NCBI GenBank assembly: GCA_002938205.1
Contig: PTKZ01000001.1
Span: forward strand, 1 to 64,000
Origin: Alphaproteobacteria bacterium MarineAlpha5_Bin5
GTDB taxonomy: Bacteria > Pseudomonadota > Alphaproteobacteria > HIMB59 > GCA-002718135
Direction: 5' to 3'
Length of the DNA stretch: 64,000 nucleotides
In this document: positions 29,522-38,725 of the stretch, piece by piece
How positions within the stretch are numbered: position 1 is the stretch's first letter
How the letters are laid out: each line of letters starts with the position of its first letter
Made by a program: the position numbers and the translations under genes
The notes under the pieces: model-generated
The model's input: only the letters and a program-made list of their open reading frames with translations
Database searches by the model: none
Told to the model about the DNA's origin: nothing

Positions 29522-29657
29522 AATTCAAAAAAATAATCTCCATACATATTATGATTTATTATTATATCAAGAATTATATTGAGACATTAATTTATATTTT
29601 ATTAATACAAAACTTCTTCTGGAAAATTTATTTTAATTTGTTAAAAGTTTACTATTA

Positions 29658-30062
29658 ATGGAAGACACAAGGCTTGATATTGCTGCAACAGCAGAAAATT
29701 TAAAAGAAATAAGACAATTTGTAAGGAATTACATTGATAAATGTGGGGGGCTTGATCAATATAAAGATGAGTTGGTTTTAGCAATTGATGAAGCATGTCA
29801 GAATGTAGTGCGTCATGCCTACAAAGATATAAAGGGGGAAATAGCGCTTAAATTAAGTTTCAAAAATAATGAGTTTATTGTTACAGTAGAAGATGATGGA
29901 ACGCCTGCTATACCAGAAAAAATTAAACCAAGAAATCTTGATGATGTAAAACCAGGAGGACTCGGAACATTTTTTATTAATCAAATTATGGATAGCGTTT
30001 CTTTTCAATTATCTTCTCCCCATTGGACTAATTGTCTTATAATGAAAAAAAAAATAAAATAA
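29658..30062 (+). CDS. Anti-sigma factor-type serine kinase (RsbW/SpoIIAB-like HATPase)
   Basis: LAIDEACQNVVRHAY (N box), VEDDGTP (G1), PGGLGTFFI (G2). Confidence 0.9.
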   Translation: MEDTRLDIAATAENLKEIRQFVRNYIDKCGGLDQYKDELVLAIDEACQNVVRHAYKDIKGEIALKLSFKNNEFIVTVEDDGTPAIPEKIKPRNLDDVKPGGLGTFFINQIMDSVSFQLSSPHWTNCLIMKKKIK

Positions 30063-30066
30063 AAAT

Positions 30067-30285
30067 GTGAATATTTTTCTATTTACTACAATAGCAGTAA
30101 CAGCATTGACAATATTTGTTTTAATATATTCTTATTCTTTGCAATTTTTTAGTTTATCAAAAAAAGGAAAAGAATGGAGAGAACGAATTAAACAAGATAC
30201 TTTAGTAGGTCTTGCTATTATTTTTTTAACTTTAATAAGTTGTTTTTTATGGGTGATTTTTATTTATTTTAGAATCTTTGTATAA
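30067..30285 (+). CDS. Small membrane protein, two predicted TM helices
   Basis: GTG start, hydrophobic segments; immediately follows RsbW-like gene. Confidence 0.55.
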   Translation: MNIFLFTTIAVTALTIFVLIYSYSLQFFSLSKKGKEWRERIKQDTLVGLAIIFLTLISCFLWVIFIYFRIFV

Positions 30286-30287
30286 AA

Positions 30288-30770
30288 TTAGAGCTTATTT
30301 TTTGCAGTATTGTTTTGTAGGATTGATTCAAGAGCCTTGTTAATATCTTTTGGTCCATTCTCTATTTTACACTGACCTATACTCACATGGGTTGAGTTTT
30401 TTAATTCAAGTGTTTTCCTATTAATATAATGTTTGTTTTCATTAAATTTAGGTCTGTAGTATATTTTATTGATATTAAAAATTAATCTTTTTGGTGAATA
30501 TTTAATTCTCCCATCTTTTTTTGTTATAATAGTATATTGTAACATTTTAGAACAACCGAAATAAAATCCAATTGATTCAAGAGGTCTTTGCTCATTGTAA
30601 CATGTAAGAGCTATTGCTGTTAAATCATTTGTTTTTGTACACGTTTCTGAAAAGTTAGTTGTTGGAGTTATTGCAAAGGCATGATGTGAAGTGAAGAATA
30701 ATGGCAATATAAAAATAAAAACTAAAATTTTTTTCATACTATTTATCAGTACAATCAAATTTATAATCAT
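30288..30770 (-). CDS. Secreted hypothetical protein (likely start MKKILVF at 30737)
   Basis: Signal peptide MKKILVFIFILPLFFTSHHAFA. Confidence 0.6.
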   Translation of the reverse strand: MIINLIVLINSMKKILVFIFILPLFFTSHHAFAITPTTNFSETCTKTNDLTAIALTCYNEQRPLESIGFYFGCSKMLQYTIITKKDGRIKYSPKRLIFNINKIYYRPKFNENKHYINRKTLELKNSTHVSIGQCKIENGPKDINKALESILQNNTAKNKL

Positions 30771-30999
30771 GTAAACTCTTTACTATCCTATAATCACGAC
30801 TTTCTTGTTTATTAAGTTTATGTATTTTTCCTTTTTCATCACAAAAACTTTTTGCATATAAATTTGCTTTGTCAAAATTTTTCTCAAAAGCTTGAATTTT
30901 TATTGCGTTTTCTTGAGTATCTATAATTTTAAATGGAGCTGTTGTAGGCATGACAACTACTGTAACTAAAACAGCTGCAAGAGCTAAAAATCCTATCAT
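30739..30999 (-). CDS. Hypothetical protein with N-terminal TM
   Basis: ORF with hydrophobic N-terminus, adjacent to preceding gene. Confidence 0.5.
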   Translation of the reverse strand: MIGFLALAAVLVTVVVMPTTAPFKIIDTQENAIKIQAFEKNFDKANLYAKSFCDEKGKIHKLNKQESRDYRIVKSLHDYKFDCTDK

Positions 31000-31073
31000 A
31001 ATATTTTATTCATATATGATTTATAGATTGTGTCAAATATTTGAAGAATATTAATATTAAGAAATTAGTATAA

Positions 31074-31886
31074 CTAATAGATTTTTTTCTTTTCTAAAAA
31101 ATCTAGTATTTTTTTTACAACATCAAATTCAAATAAATTATTATGATTTGCATTAGGAATAAATAATGATTTTTTAGGTTCCTTTGCGGCTGCAAATACT
31201 TTTTTACCAAAGCTAATGTCAATCACATTATCTTTTTCGCCGTGTAAAATTAGAAGAGGGGATCTGATTTTGTTAATAATATCAATAATATTATATTGAT
31301 CAAAGATTAACCATTTTGCAGGAAGATACCAATAATGTTTTTGAGCAACATCGGCTATCGATGTATAAGGAGCTTCTAAAACTGTAGCTGCGAATTCTGC
31401 TTCAGATGATAACTTCACTGCTATTCCACAACCTAAGGATTCACCATAAAGAATTATTTTTTCAGATTTGATTTTGTTTTTTGATAAAAATTCAATTGCT
31501 GCTAAAGCATCATAAAGCAAACCTTTTTCAGAAGGTTTGCCTGGATTATCTGCATAACCTCTATATTCTAGAAAAAATAAACCATAACCAGCATCAATAA
31601 AGGGTTTAAATTTATTTACTCTATGACCGACATGACCCCCATTGCCATGAAAAATTAAAATTGTATGTTCATCTTGAGATGTTGGTTTTTTTATCCAAGA
31701 TTTTAAAACTAATCCATCTTTAGTCTTGAGGGAGATTTCTTCTAATCCTGTGTTTAGAAAATAAACACTATCCACTTTTTCTTTATCTGGGAAATAAAGG
31801 AAGGATCTTTGAAAAATAAATAATGAAATAATTAAAATTAGATATCCAATGCAGACATAAAACAGAATAAGTAACATTTTTTTCAT
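31074..31886 (-). CDS. Alpha/beta hydrolase (BEM46/ABHD13-like)
   Basis: HGNGGHVGHR, LYGESLGCGIA nucleophile elbow, HGEKDNVI, NANHNNLFE. Confidence 0.85.
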   Translation of the reverse strand: MKKMLLILFYVCIGYLILIISLFIFQRSFLYFPDKEKVDSVYFLNTGLEEISLKTKDGLVLKSWIKKPTSQDEHTILIFHGNGGHVGHRVNKFKPFIDAGYGLFFLEYRGYADNPGKPSEKGLLYDALAAIEFLSKNKIKSEKIILYGESLGCGIAVKLSSEAEFAATVLEAPYTSIADVAQKHYWYLPAKWLIFDQYNIIDIINKIRSPLLILHGEKDNVIDISFGKKVFAAAKEPKKSLFIPNANHNNLFEFDVVKKILDFLEKKKIY

Positions 31887-31984
31887 TTAAAAATTAAATT
31901 ATTTTAAGACAATACTATATTAGTATTTTTTAATAAATTTAATTTAGAAATAAAAAAAATGATTTTGTAGTGTCATAAATTTGC

Positions 31985-32163
31985 ACCACACCCAAATAAT
32001 ATAAATTATGCTTACATGTGATGCTTTTGGAGTTCTTCCTCCTATTAGTAAACTTTCATTAGTCAAGCAATCTTTCATTTTATATCTGGATATACAGCCA
32101 ATATACCTGGTACTGAATCTGATATTATTGAATCAGTTGCTACTTTTTTCACCATGTTTTATA
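31985..32163 (+). pseudogene. Fragment of ATP-dependent phosphoenolpyruvate carboxykinase (pckA), frameshifted
   Basis: LTCDAFGVLPPISKLS then, in another frame, FHFISGYTANIPGTESDIIESVATFFTMF; matches conserved PEPCK segment LTADAFGVLPPIS...YHFLSGYTAKVAGTE..EPEATFS. Confidence 0.82.
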
Positions 32164-32234
32164 GATTATTTCAAAAAAATTTATTAAATTTGTCAAAATA
32201 ATATAATATTTAATAAGCTATAAAGGAGAAAAAA

Positions 32235-32528
32235 ATGATTTATGTAATCGCTAAGCTACCATGTCATGAAGAAGGAGCCTCGAAACTTATTGATTGGGCA
32301 AAAAGTGACGATGGATTTTCAGTGACAAGAACATATAAGGGATTCAAGCACATTGAACTTTTAGTTGAAGAGAATAATAAAACAATTTGGTTATATGAAC
32401 AATGGGAAACAAAAGAGGATCATCAAGCATATTTGAATTTTAGAATAGAGAATGGATTTGAAAACTTTTTAAAAGAAATATTAGAAGATGAATTTTCACT
32501 TTCATATTCAACTAATGCCGATATTTGA
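32235..32528 (+). CDS. Antibiotic biosynthesis monooxygenase (ABM/YgiN-like) domain protein
   Basis: Size and IWLYEQWETKEDHQAYL motif; SD aaaggaga. Confidence 0.7.
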   Translation: MIYVIAKLPCHEEGASKLIDWAKSDDGFSVTRTYKGFKHIELLVEENNKTIWLYEQWETKEDHQAYLNFRIENGFENFLKEILEDEFSLSYSTNADI

Positions 32529-32627
32529 TCTGAGAAATTAATTATTTTCATTTAGAAGCTTCAGATTTAGATTCTCAAATCAGGCCATTGTGCACTATGG
32601 GCTAATTAAAATTTATTTATATTAAAA

Positions 32628-32999
32628 ATGATTAACGTAGTTGCTGCTATTATAAAAAAAGATAATCATTTTTTAATTGTGCAAAGAAATAGAAAAAAAC
32701 ATATGGGTTTAAAGTGGGAATTTCCCGGAGGAAAAGTTGAGAAAAATGAAACTTTTGAAGAAGCATTATTAAGGGAAATAAAAGAAGAACTGAATATCAA
32801 AATTGTTTTGCAAGATAAAATTGCTGAAGAAAAATATAAAGATGAAAAAATAGATATAGTTTTACATTACTATTTATGCATTCAGGAAAGTGGCACTATT
32901 ATACTTAACGAACATGAAAATCTAGCTTGGATTGAAAAAAAAGATTTTGAAAAATATGACTTTGCAGAAGGTGATGGAAATATACTTTCATCATTGTAA
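32628..32999 (+). CDS. NUDIX hydrolase (MutT-like)
   Basis: NUDIX box GGKVEKNETFEEALLREIKEEL. Confidence 0.9.
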   Translation: MINVVAAIIKKDNHFLIVQRNRKKHMGLKWEFPGGKVEKNETFEEALLREIKEELNIKIVLQDKIAEEKYKDEKIDIVLHYYLCIQESGTIILNEHENLAWIEKKDFEKYDFAEGDGNILSSL

Positions 33000-33005
33000 T
33001 TTACT

Positions 33006-33116
33006 ATGAATATAAATTTTTTTAAAAAAACAAAGATTTTAGATGGAGGAATGGAGCAAGAATTACTTGCAAGGGGATTAAAAGCTAAAGGTTCTTTAGC
33101 TAATTTAAAATTTTAA
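33006..33116 (+). pseudogene. N-terminal fragment of homocysteine S-methyltransferase family gene
   Basis: MNINFFKKTKILDGGMEQELLARGLKAKGSLANLKF*; ILDGGM.QELLARG is the family N-terminal motif. Confidence 0.75.
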
Positions 33117-33184
33117 CTATTCAATTAAATTAAAATTAATTTTCTATGCTAGAAATTATTAATTTATTATATTTTTTATGGCTA

Positions 33185-33205
33185 CGAATCCCTGTCTCTC
33201 CGCCA
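33185..33205 (+). pseudogene. tRNA-Ser 3'-end fragment (T-loop to CCA)
   Basis: CGAATCCCTGTCTCTCCGCCA; matches end of the fragment at 181-244 with a 2-nt gap, same orientation. Confidence 0.65.
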
Positions 33206-33269
33206 AAAATTTAAAATATGTAATAAATTTATTAATTTATTTTATAAGGTATTAAAAAAAGGAGAAATT

Positions 33270-33338
33270 ATGAATAAGTGGACTTGGATAATTGCTGCTG
33301 TAGTGGTGATTGTAATTATATACTTTGTTTTTGCATAA
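33270..33338 (+). CDS. 22-aa single-TM microprotein candidate
   Basis: MNKWTWIIAAVVVIVIIYFVFA* with SD aaaaaggag 6 nt upstream. Confidence 0.45.
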   Translation: MNKWTWIIAAVVVIVIIYFVFA

Positions 33339-33370
33339 TTTTATAAATATAATTATTTTAAGTAATAATT

Positions 33371-33425
33371 AAAAAGTGTTTATGGAGGTAATGAATCGAG
33401 GGTTTAAATCCCTCGTTTTCCTCCA
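33371..33425 (+). pseudogene. tRNA 3'-half-like fragment (class II, Ser-like)
   Basis: T-arm GAGGG-TTTAAAT-CCCTC, then GTTTTCC-T-CCA; alignable to variable-arm/T-arm of 181-244. Confidence 0.5.
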
Positions 33426-33505
33426 ATAAAATTCCCAATTAATACGTAGGTAGTTGATTTCTAATAATTACAATTTTATTATTTTTTTAGCAATATAAAT
33501 AAATA

Positions 33506-34960
33506 TTAAGAAATAATCTTATTAGAATGCTTTTCAGTATCTTCTAAAATGTGTTGAATTGTTTTTTTTGGTTTTAAGATCATAAAAATTTGATAGGAAA
33601 ACATCGATTTGTAAATCTTAATTAATATTTTATTAATTTTTAATAGAAATGTTGAAAAAAAATTATTACTTATAGAAAGAGGGTAGGGCGGGGGCAAGCC
33701 TTTAATAAATTTAATTTCAAATTGTGAAGCAAATAATTTTTTAAATGATTGAAAAGTAAATAATCTAGTATGAGTTGAATCTAAAATTCCTCTTTTACCA
33801 TAATTAAAGTAACCAAATAATAACATTATTCTTATAATTATAAATCCAATATTTCCAGTAGACGCAATAATTATTTGATTTGGATTTAAAGATTCATGTA
33901 ATCTCTCTATAAAATTTTCTGGATTATGTAAATGCTCAATAATATCTAATAATAAAACATAATCATATGATTTTATATCTTTAGGTAAATCAGTATTTAA
34001 ATTTATTATTTCAAATTCATGATCGCATTCTCTTCTCTCACGATCCACACATTTTATTTTGCAATTTTTAATTTGTTTTAATTTTTTTAAATATTGTCCA
34101 GTGTGTGAACCCAAATCAATAATTGATGAATCTTTTATTATATTATCAAATAATATTGAATGCGTTGATTCAAAATCCATTTTATTTTCATATTTATCTT
34201 TTATTTCAACAAATCTATACTTGCTATCATAAAAAATACCTTTTTGTTGTAGGCTAAAAATTAATGTTTGTTTTAATATATTGTATGCATATTTGAATCC
34301 ATTCACGTATGAAATTTCATCTCCGTAATATGTAGGAATTGAAAATTCATTAATTTGATATTTCATACCAACAAATTGTAAAATAATTTCAGTATCAAAA
34401 TGAAAATCATCTGAATTTAAGTTAAATTTTATTTCCTTCAAATGTTTAACAGAATAAATTCTGTACCCAGTGTGAAATTCACTTAAAGTTGTATTAAGTA
34501 ATGTATTTTGTAATTTTGTAAGAATAATATTACCTACAAATTTATATAAAGGCATTTTTCCTTTAAGTGCATTTTTTTTAATTAACATTCTTGAACCTAG
34601 AGTTAAAGCTGATCTGTTAATTAAGTGATAATTTAAAAAATCATTTATAATTTCAGGAGCATATTGACCATCACCATGTAAAAGAGTTAAAGTATCAAAA
34701 TTATTTTTAATTGCATATTGGATTCCTATTTTTTGATTTCCTCCATAGCCATAGTTTTTAGAATTTTTTAAGATTTTTATATTTATATGTTTATTTTGTT
34801 TTTTCCACTCTTGGGCAATTTTAAATGTTTTATCTTCTGATGCATCATCAGCTACGAGTATTTCATAATTTTCTTTCTTTATTGAATCTGGTAATCTGTC
34901 TAAAACCTGATTAATAAATTTTTCATGATTATATGCTACAATGAATATTAGATGTTCCAT
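33506..34960 (-). CDS. Glycosyltransferase family 2 fused to class I SAM methyltransferase
   Basis: GT2: VADDASEDKTF, LLHGDGQYAPE; methyltransferase: SIIDLGSHTGQYLKKL, YDYVLLLDIIEHL. Confidence 0.88.
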   Translation of the reverse strand: MEHLIFIVAYNHEKFINQVLDRLPDSIKKENYEILVADDASEDKTFKIAQEWKKQNKHINIKILKNSKNYGYGGNQKIGIQYAIKNNFDTLTLLHGDGQYAPEIINDFLNYHLINRSALTLGSRMLIKKNALKGKMPLYKFVGNIILTKLQNTLLNTTLSEFHTGYRIYSVKHLKEIKFNLNSDDFHFDTEIILQFVGMKYQINEFSIPTYYGDEISYVNGFKYAYNILKQTLIFSLQQKGIFYDSKYRFVEIKDKYENKMDFESTHSILFDNIIKDSSIIDLGSHTGQYLKKLKQIKNCKIKCVDRERRECDHEFEIINLNTDLPKDIKSYDYVLLLDIIEHLHNPENFIERLHESLNPNQIIIASTGNIGFIIIRIMLLFGYFNYGKRGILDSTHTRLFTFQSFKKLFASQFEIKFIKGLPPPYPLSISNNFFSTFLLKINKILIKIYKSMFSYQIFMILKPKKTIQHILEDTEKHSNKIIS

Positions 34961-34977
34961 TGAATTTTATTAATAAT

Positions 34978-36555
34978 TTATATCACTGATTGAATCAAAT
35001 TCTTTGTATATTCATTTTTAGGATTATTAAATATTTGATTAGCTTTATTTGTTTCAATTAATTCACCATTTTTTAATACTAATATTTTGTCTGATACTGC
35101 CCGTATTACCTTCATATCATGGCTAATAAAAATAAAACTAAGGGAATATTTTTCTTGTAAGTTATTAAGAAGTTCAATAATTTGATTTTGTATTGTAACA
35201 TCTAATGCAGAGGTAGGTTCATCAAGTATTAAAATTTTAGGATTAAGTATTAATGCTCTTGCAATAGCTATTCTTTGTCTCTGCCCTCCAGAAAATTCAT
35301 GAGGGTATCGATTATAATTTTCACTATAATTTAATCCAACTTCATGTAAAATTACTTTAACTTTATTTTTTTTTTCAATTATGGGTATATTAGGAAAATG
35401 AATTCGTAATCCTTCAGATATTATTTCCTCAACCGTCATTCTTGGACTTAGTGATGAGTAAGGATCCTGAAATATTATTTGAATATTTTTTCTAAATTTT
35501 TTTATGTTACTTCTTTTTATTTCTTCAATATTTTTTCCGTTTATTTTTATTTTTCCATTTGAATTAATTAATTTAAGAATTGCTAAAACAAGTGATGTTT
35601 TGCCTGAACCAGATTCTCCAACAATACCTAAAGTTTCCTTTTCTTTAAGATTAAAACTTAAATTTTGAATTGCTTTAACGTAATTAACTGTTCTTCTTAG
35701 TAATCCTTTTTTTATTGGATACCATACTTTAAGATTCTCTACTTCTATTATATTTTTTGAGTTAAAATTTTTTTTATTTCTAATTTGATTTTGAAAACTA
35801 ATCAGTTCTTTAGTGTACTTATGTTTAGGGTAATCAAAAATTTGTTTTTTATTATTGTTTTCAATGATTTTACCTGATTTCATTACATAAACAAAATCTG
35901 CCATTTTTTTTACTACAGCAAGATCGTGACTGATAAAAAGCATAGACATACCAAGTTTTGTTTGAATATTTTTTAATAATTTTAATATTTGCATTTGAAC
36001 TGTTACATCTAGAGCAGTAGTGGGTTCATCAGCTATTAGAAGATCAGGATTATTTGCAATACTCATTGCAATCATTACTCTTTGTCTTTGACCTCCAGAT
36101 AACTCATAAGAGTATAGTTTAGGCCTATTAGATATACTTTCAAGACCAACTTCTCTTAAGAGTGAGATAGTTTTTCTTTTAGCTTCATTTTTAGAAATTT
36201 TTTGATGCGTTAATAATATTTCTTCCATTTGTTTATTTATTGTATGCAGAGGGTTTAGACTTGTCATTGGTTCTTGAAAAATAGTTGAAATTTTATTACC
36301 TCTAATATTTTCAATTTCTTTTGAAGAACATTCTAAAATATTTTTTTGATTATAAATAATTTCACCACTTTCTAATTTTGCTCCACTAGGCAGTAGTTTT
36401 AGTATACTAAGCGCCGTAAGTGTTTTGCCAGAACCCGATTCTCCAACTATAGCAACAGTTTTGCCTTTTGGAATATTTATATTAACCGAGCTGACTACTC
36501 TTTCATTTTTTTTAAAATATATACTAAGATTGTTTATTGAGATTAAATTTTTCAT
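34978..36555 (-). CDS. yejF: Dipeptide/oligopeptide ABC transporter duplicated ATPase (YejF-like)
   Basis: Two ABC domains each with Walker A GESGSGKT, LSGGQRQR/FSGGQRQR signatures. Confidence 0.9.
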   Translation of the reverse strand: MKNLISINNLSIYFKKNERVVSSVNINIPKGKTVAIVGESGSGKTLTALSILKLLPSGAKLESGEIIYNQKNILECSSKEIENIRGNKISTIFQEPMTSLNPLHTINKQMEEILLTHQKISKNEAKRKTISLLREVGLESISNRPKLYSYELSGGQRQRVMIAMSIANNPDLLIADEPTTALDVTVQMQILKLLKNIQTKLGMSMLFISHDLAVVKKMADFVYVMKSGKIIENNNKKQIFDYPKHKYTKELISFQNQIRNKKNFNSKNIIEVENLKVWYPIKKGLLRRTVNYVKAIQNLSFNLKEKETLGIVGESGSGKTSLVLAILKLINSNGKIKINGKNIEEIKRSNIKKFRKNIQIIFQDPYSSLSPRMTVEEIISEGLRIHFPNIPIIEKKNKVKVILHEVGLNYSENYNRYPHEFSGGQRQRIAIARALILNPKILILDEPTSALDVTIQNQIIELLNNLQEKYSLSFIFISHDMKVIRAVSDKILVLKNGELIETNKANQIFNNPKNEYTKNLIQSVI

Positions 36556-36556
36556 T

Positions 36557-37585
36557 TTATAAAAATGTTTTCCTCGGATCTAAAGCATCTCTGATCGCTT
36601 CACCGACAAAAACAAGCAATCCCAACATTAATCCGAGTGTAAAAAAACTTGTTAAACCAAGCCAAGGAGCTTGTAGATTGTTTCTTCCTTGATTAACCAT
36701 TTCACCAAGTGATGCAGAGCCAGGAGGTAATCCAAATCCTAAAAAATCTAAACCAGATAGTGTAGTTACTGAGGCGCTAAGACTAAATGGAAGAAAAGTG
36801 ATTGTTGCAACAGTTGCATTTGGGAGCATATGTCTAAAAATAATTGTTATGTTAGAGACCCCTAAAGCCTTTGCTGCTCTTATATAATCAAAATTTCTAG
36901 CTCTTAAAAATTCCGCTCTAACCACACCAACATATCCCATCCAGCTAAATAAAAGCAATATCAGCAAAAGCCACCAAAAATTAGGCTGAATAACACTCGC
37001 TAAAATAATTAGAACATAAAGAGTTGGAATTGCAGACCATATTTCCATAAAACGTTGAAAAAATAAATCAGTTTTACCTCCAAAATATCCTTGAATTGCT
37101 CCTGCGCTTACTCCAATAATCATTGAAAAAAAAGTTAAAGCAAAACCAAATAAGATTGATATTCTAAAACCGTATATCAGTCTTGCTAAAACATCTCTTG
37201 CTTGATCGTCGGTTCCTAGTAAGTTTTTTTTGCTCGGGGGTGATGGTGCAGGAACATCAATATTTCTTATAATAGTATTATATGAGTAAGGAATAATTGG
37301 CATAATCATCCACCCTGAATTATTAATTAAATTTATTACGTAAGGATCTCTGTAATCAGCTTCTGTTTCAAAATCGCCACCAAAAATTGTTTCTGGATAT
37401 GATTGTAGAACAGGAAAGTAATATTCAGAATTATATTTTACTAATAAAGGTTTATCATTTGAAATAAAATTCGCAAAAAGAGAAATAATAAATAATGCTG
37501 TAAATATACAAAATGAATATAGTCCACGTTTATTAGATACGAAGTTTTTAATACGTCTTCTATTTAGAGGGGAAAATTTAATCAT
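36557..37585 (-). CDS. yejE: Peptide ABC transporter permease (YejE-like)
   Basis: NLLGTDDQARDVLARLIYGFRIS and operon context. Confidence 0.9.
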   Translation of the reverse strand: MIKFSPLNRRRIKNFVSNKRGLYSFCIFTALFIISLFANFISNDKPLLVKYNSEYYFPVLQSYPETIFGGDFETEADYRDPYVINLINNSGWMIMPIIPYSYNTIIRNIDVPAPSPPSKKNLLGTDDQARDVLARLIYGFRISILFGFALTFFSMIIGVSAGAIQGYFGGKTDLFFQRFMEIWSAIPTLYVLIILASVIQPNFWWLLLILLLFSWMGYVGVVRAEFLRARNFDYIRAAKALGVSNITIIFRHMLPNATVATITFLPFSLSASVTTLSGLDFLGFGLPPGSASLGEMVNQGRNNLQAPWLGLTSFFTLGLMLGLLVFVGEAIRDALDPRKTFL

Positions 37586-38685
37586 TCTCTGGACTCAAAA
37601 TCTATACGAGGATCAATAACAGAATACATAAAATCACCAATAATACCCATAACAAGTCCTAATAAAGAAAAAAAATATAGTGTTGCAAAAATTACAGGAT
37701 AATCCCTTGTTAAAGCAGCTTCATAACCAAGCAGACCTAAACCATCCAAAGAAAATATAACTTCAATAAACAACGAACTTGAAAATAATATTCCTATAAA
37801 AGCTGAAGGGAATCCAGCAATTACAATTAACATGGCGTTACGAAATATATGCCCATATAAGACTTTTTTTTCTGTTAATCCTTTAGCTCTAGCTGTCATT
37901 ACATATTGTTGATTAATTTGATCTAAAAAAGAATTTTTTGTTAAAAAGGTTAATCCAGCAAATCCACTTACAATCATTGCTATGAGTGGAAGTGTTAAAT
38001 GCCAAAAATAATCTTTAACTTGTGCTATAAAACTTAATTCAGAAAAGTTTTCTGAAAATAAACCACGTAATGGGAAAATATCATAAAAGCGCCCTCCTGC
38101 AAAAAATACTATCAATATTACAGCAAATAAAAAATTTGGAATAGCATAACCTATAGTTACAATTGTACTAGAAACAATATCGAATTGTGAACCATCCTTT
38201 ACAGCTTTTCTTATTCCAAGTGGTATTGATATTAAATATACTAATAATGTAGTCCAGAGACCCAGAGATATTGAAACTGGCATTTTATCTAAAACTAATG
38301 AAGTTACTTTTTGATCTCTAAAGAAACTTTCTCCAAAATTGAAAGTTAGATAATCTTTCAACATTTTGATAAAACGTTCACTAGCTGGCTTATCCATTCC
38401 ATACATAATTTCAATCTCTTTAATTATGTCTGGATCAAGTCCTTGAGCTCCACGATATTTTGATTCATTATTTGAAAAACTATCAGTTTCGAAACTAGCA
38501 GATAATTCTCCTTCATCGCCTCCAGAAAATCTTGCAGTAGACTCAACAGCAGTACCAGTCATTTCTGCAATCATTTGTTCAACAGGTCCTCCTGGCACTA
38601 TTTGTATAATAGCAAAATTTATAAGCATAATTCCAAAAAGTGTAGGAATGATTAAAAGCATTCGTCTTAAAAGATAGGTCCCCAT
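37582..38685 (-). CDS. yejB: Peptide ABC transporter permease (YejB-like)
   Basis: MGTYLLRRMLLIIPTLFGIMLINFAIIQIVPGGPVEQ. Confidence 0.92.
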   Translation of the reverse strand: MGTYLLRRMLLIIPTLFGIMLINFAIIQIVPGGPVEQMIAEMTGTAVESTARFSGGDEGELSASFETDSFSNNESKYRGAQGLDPDIIKEIEIMYGMDKPASERFIKMLKDYLTFNFGESFFRDQKVTSLVLDKMPVSISLGLWTTLLVYLISIPLGIRKAVKDGSQFDIVSSTIVTIGYAIPNFLFAVILIVFFAGGRFYDIFPLRGLFSENFSELSFIAQVKDYFWHLTLPLIAMIVSGFAGLTFLTKNSFLDQINQQYVMTARAKGLTEKKVLYGHIFRNAMLIVIAGFPSAFIGILFSSSLFIEVIFSLDGLGLLGYEAALTRDYPVIFATLYFFSLLGLVMGIIGDFMYSVIDPRIDFESRE

Positions 38686-38725
38686 TAATTTATATTATAG
38701 TATTTATTATAAAAGTTCTAACGGA

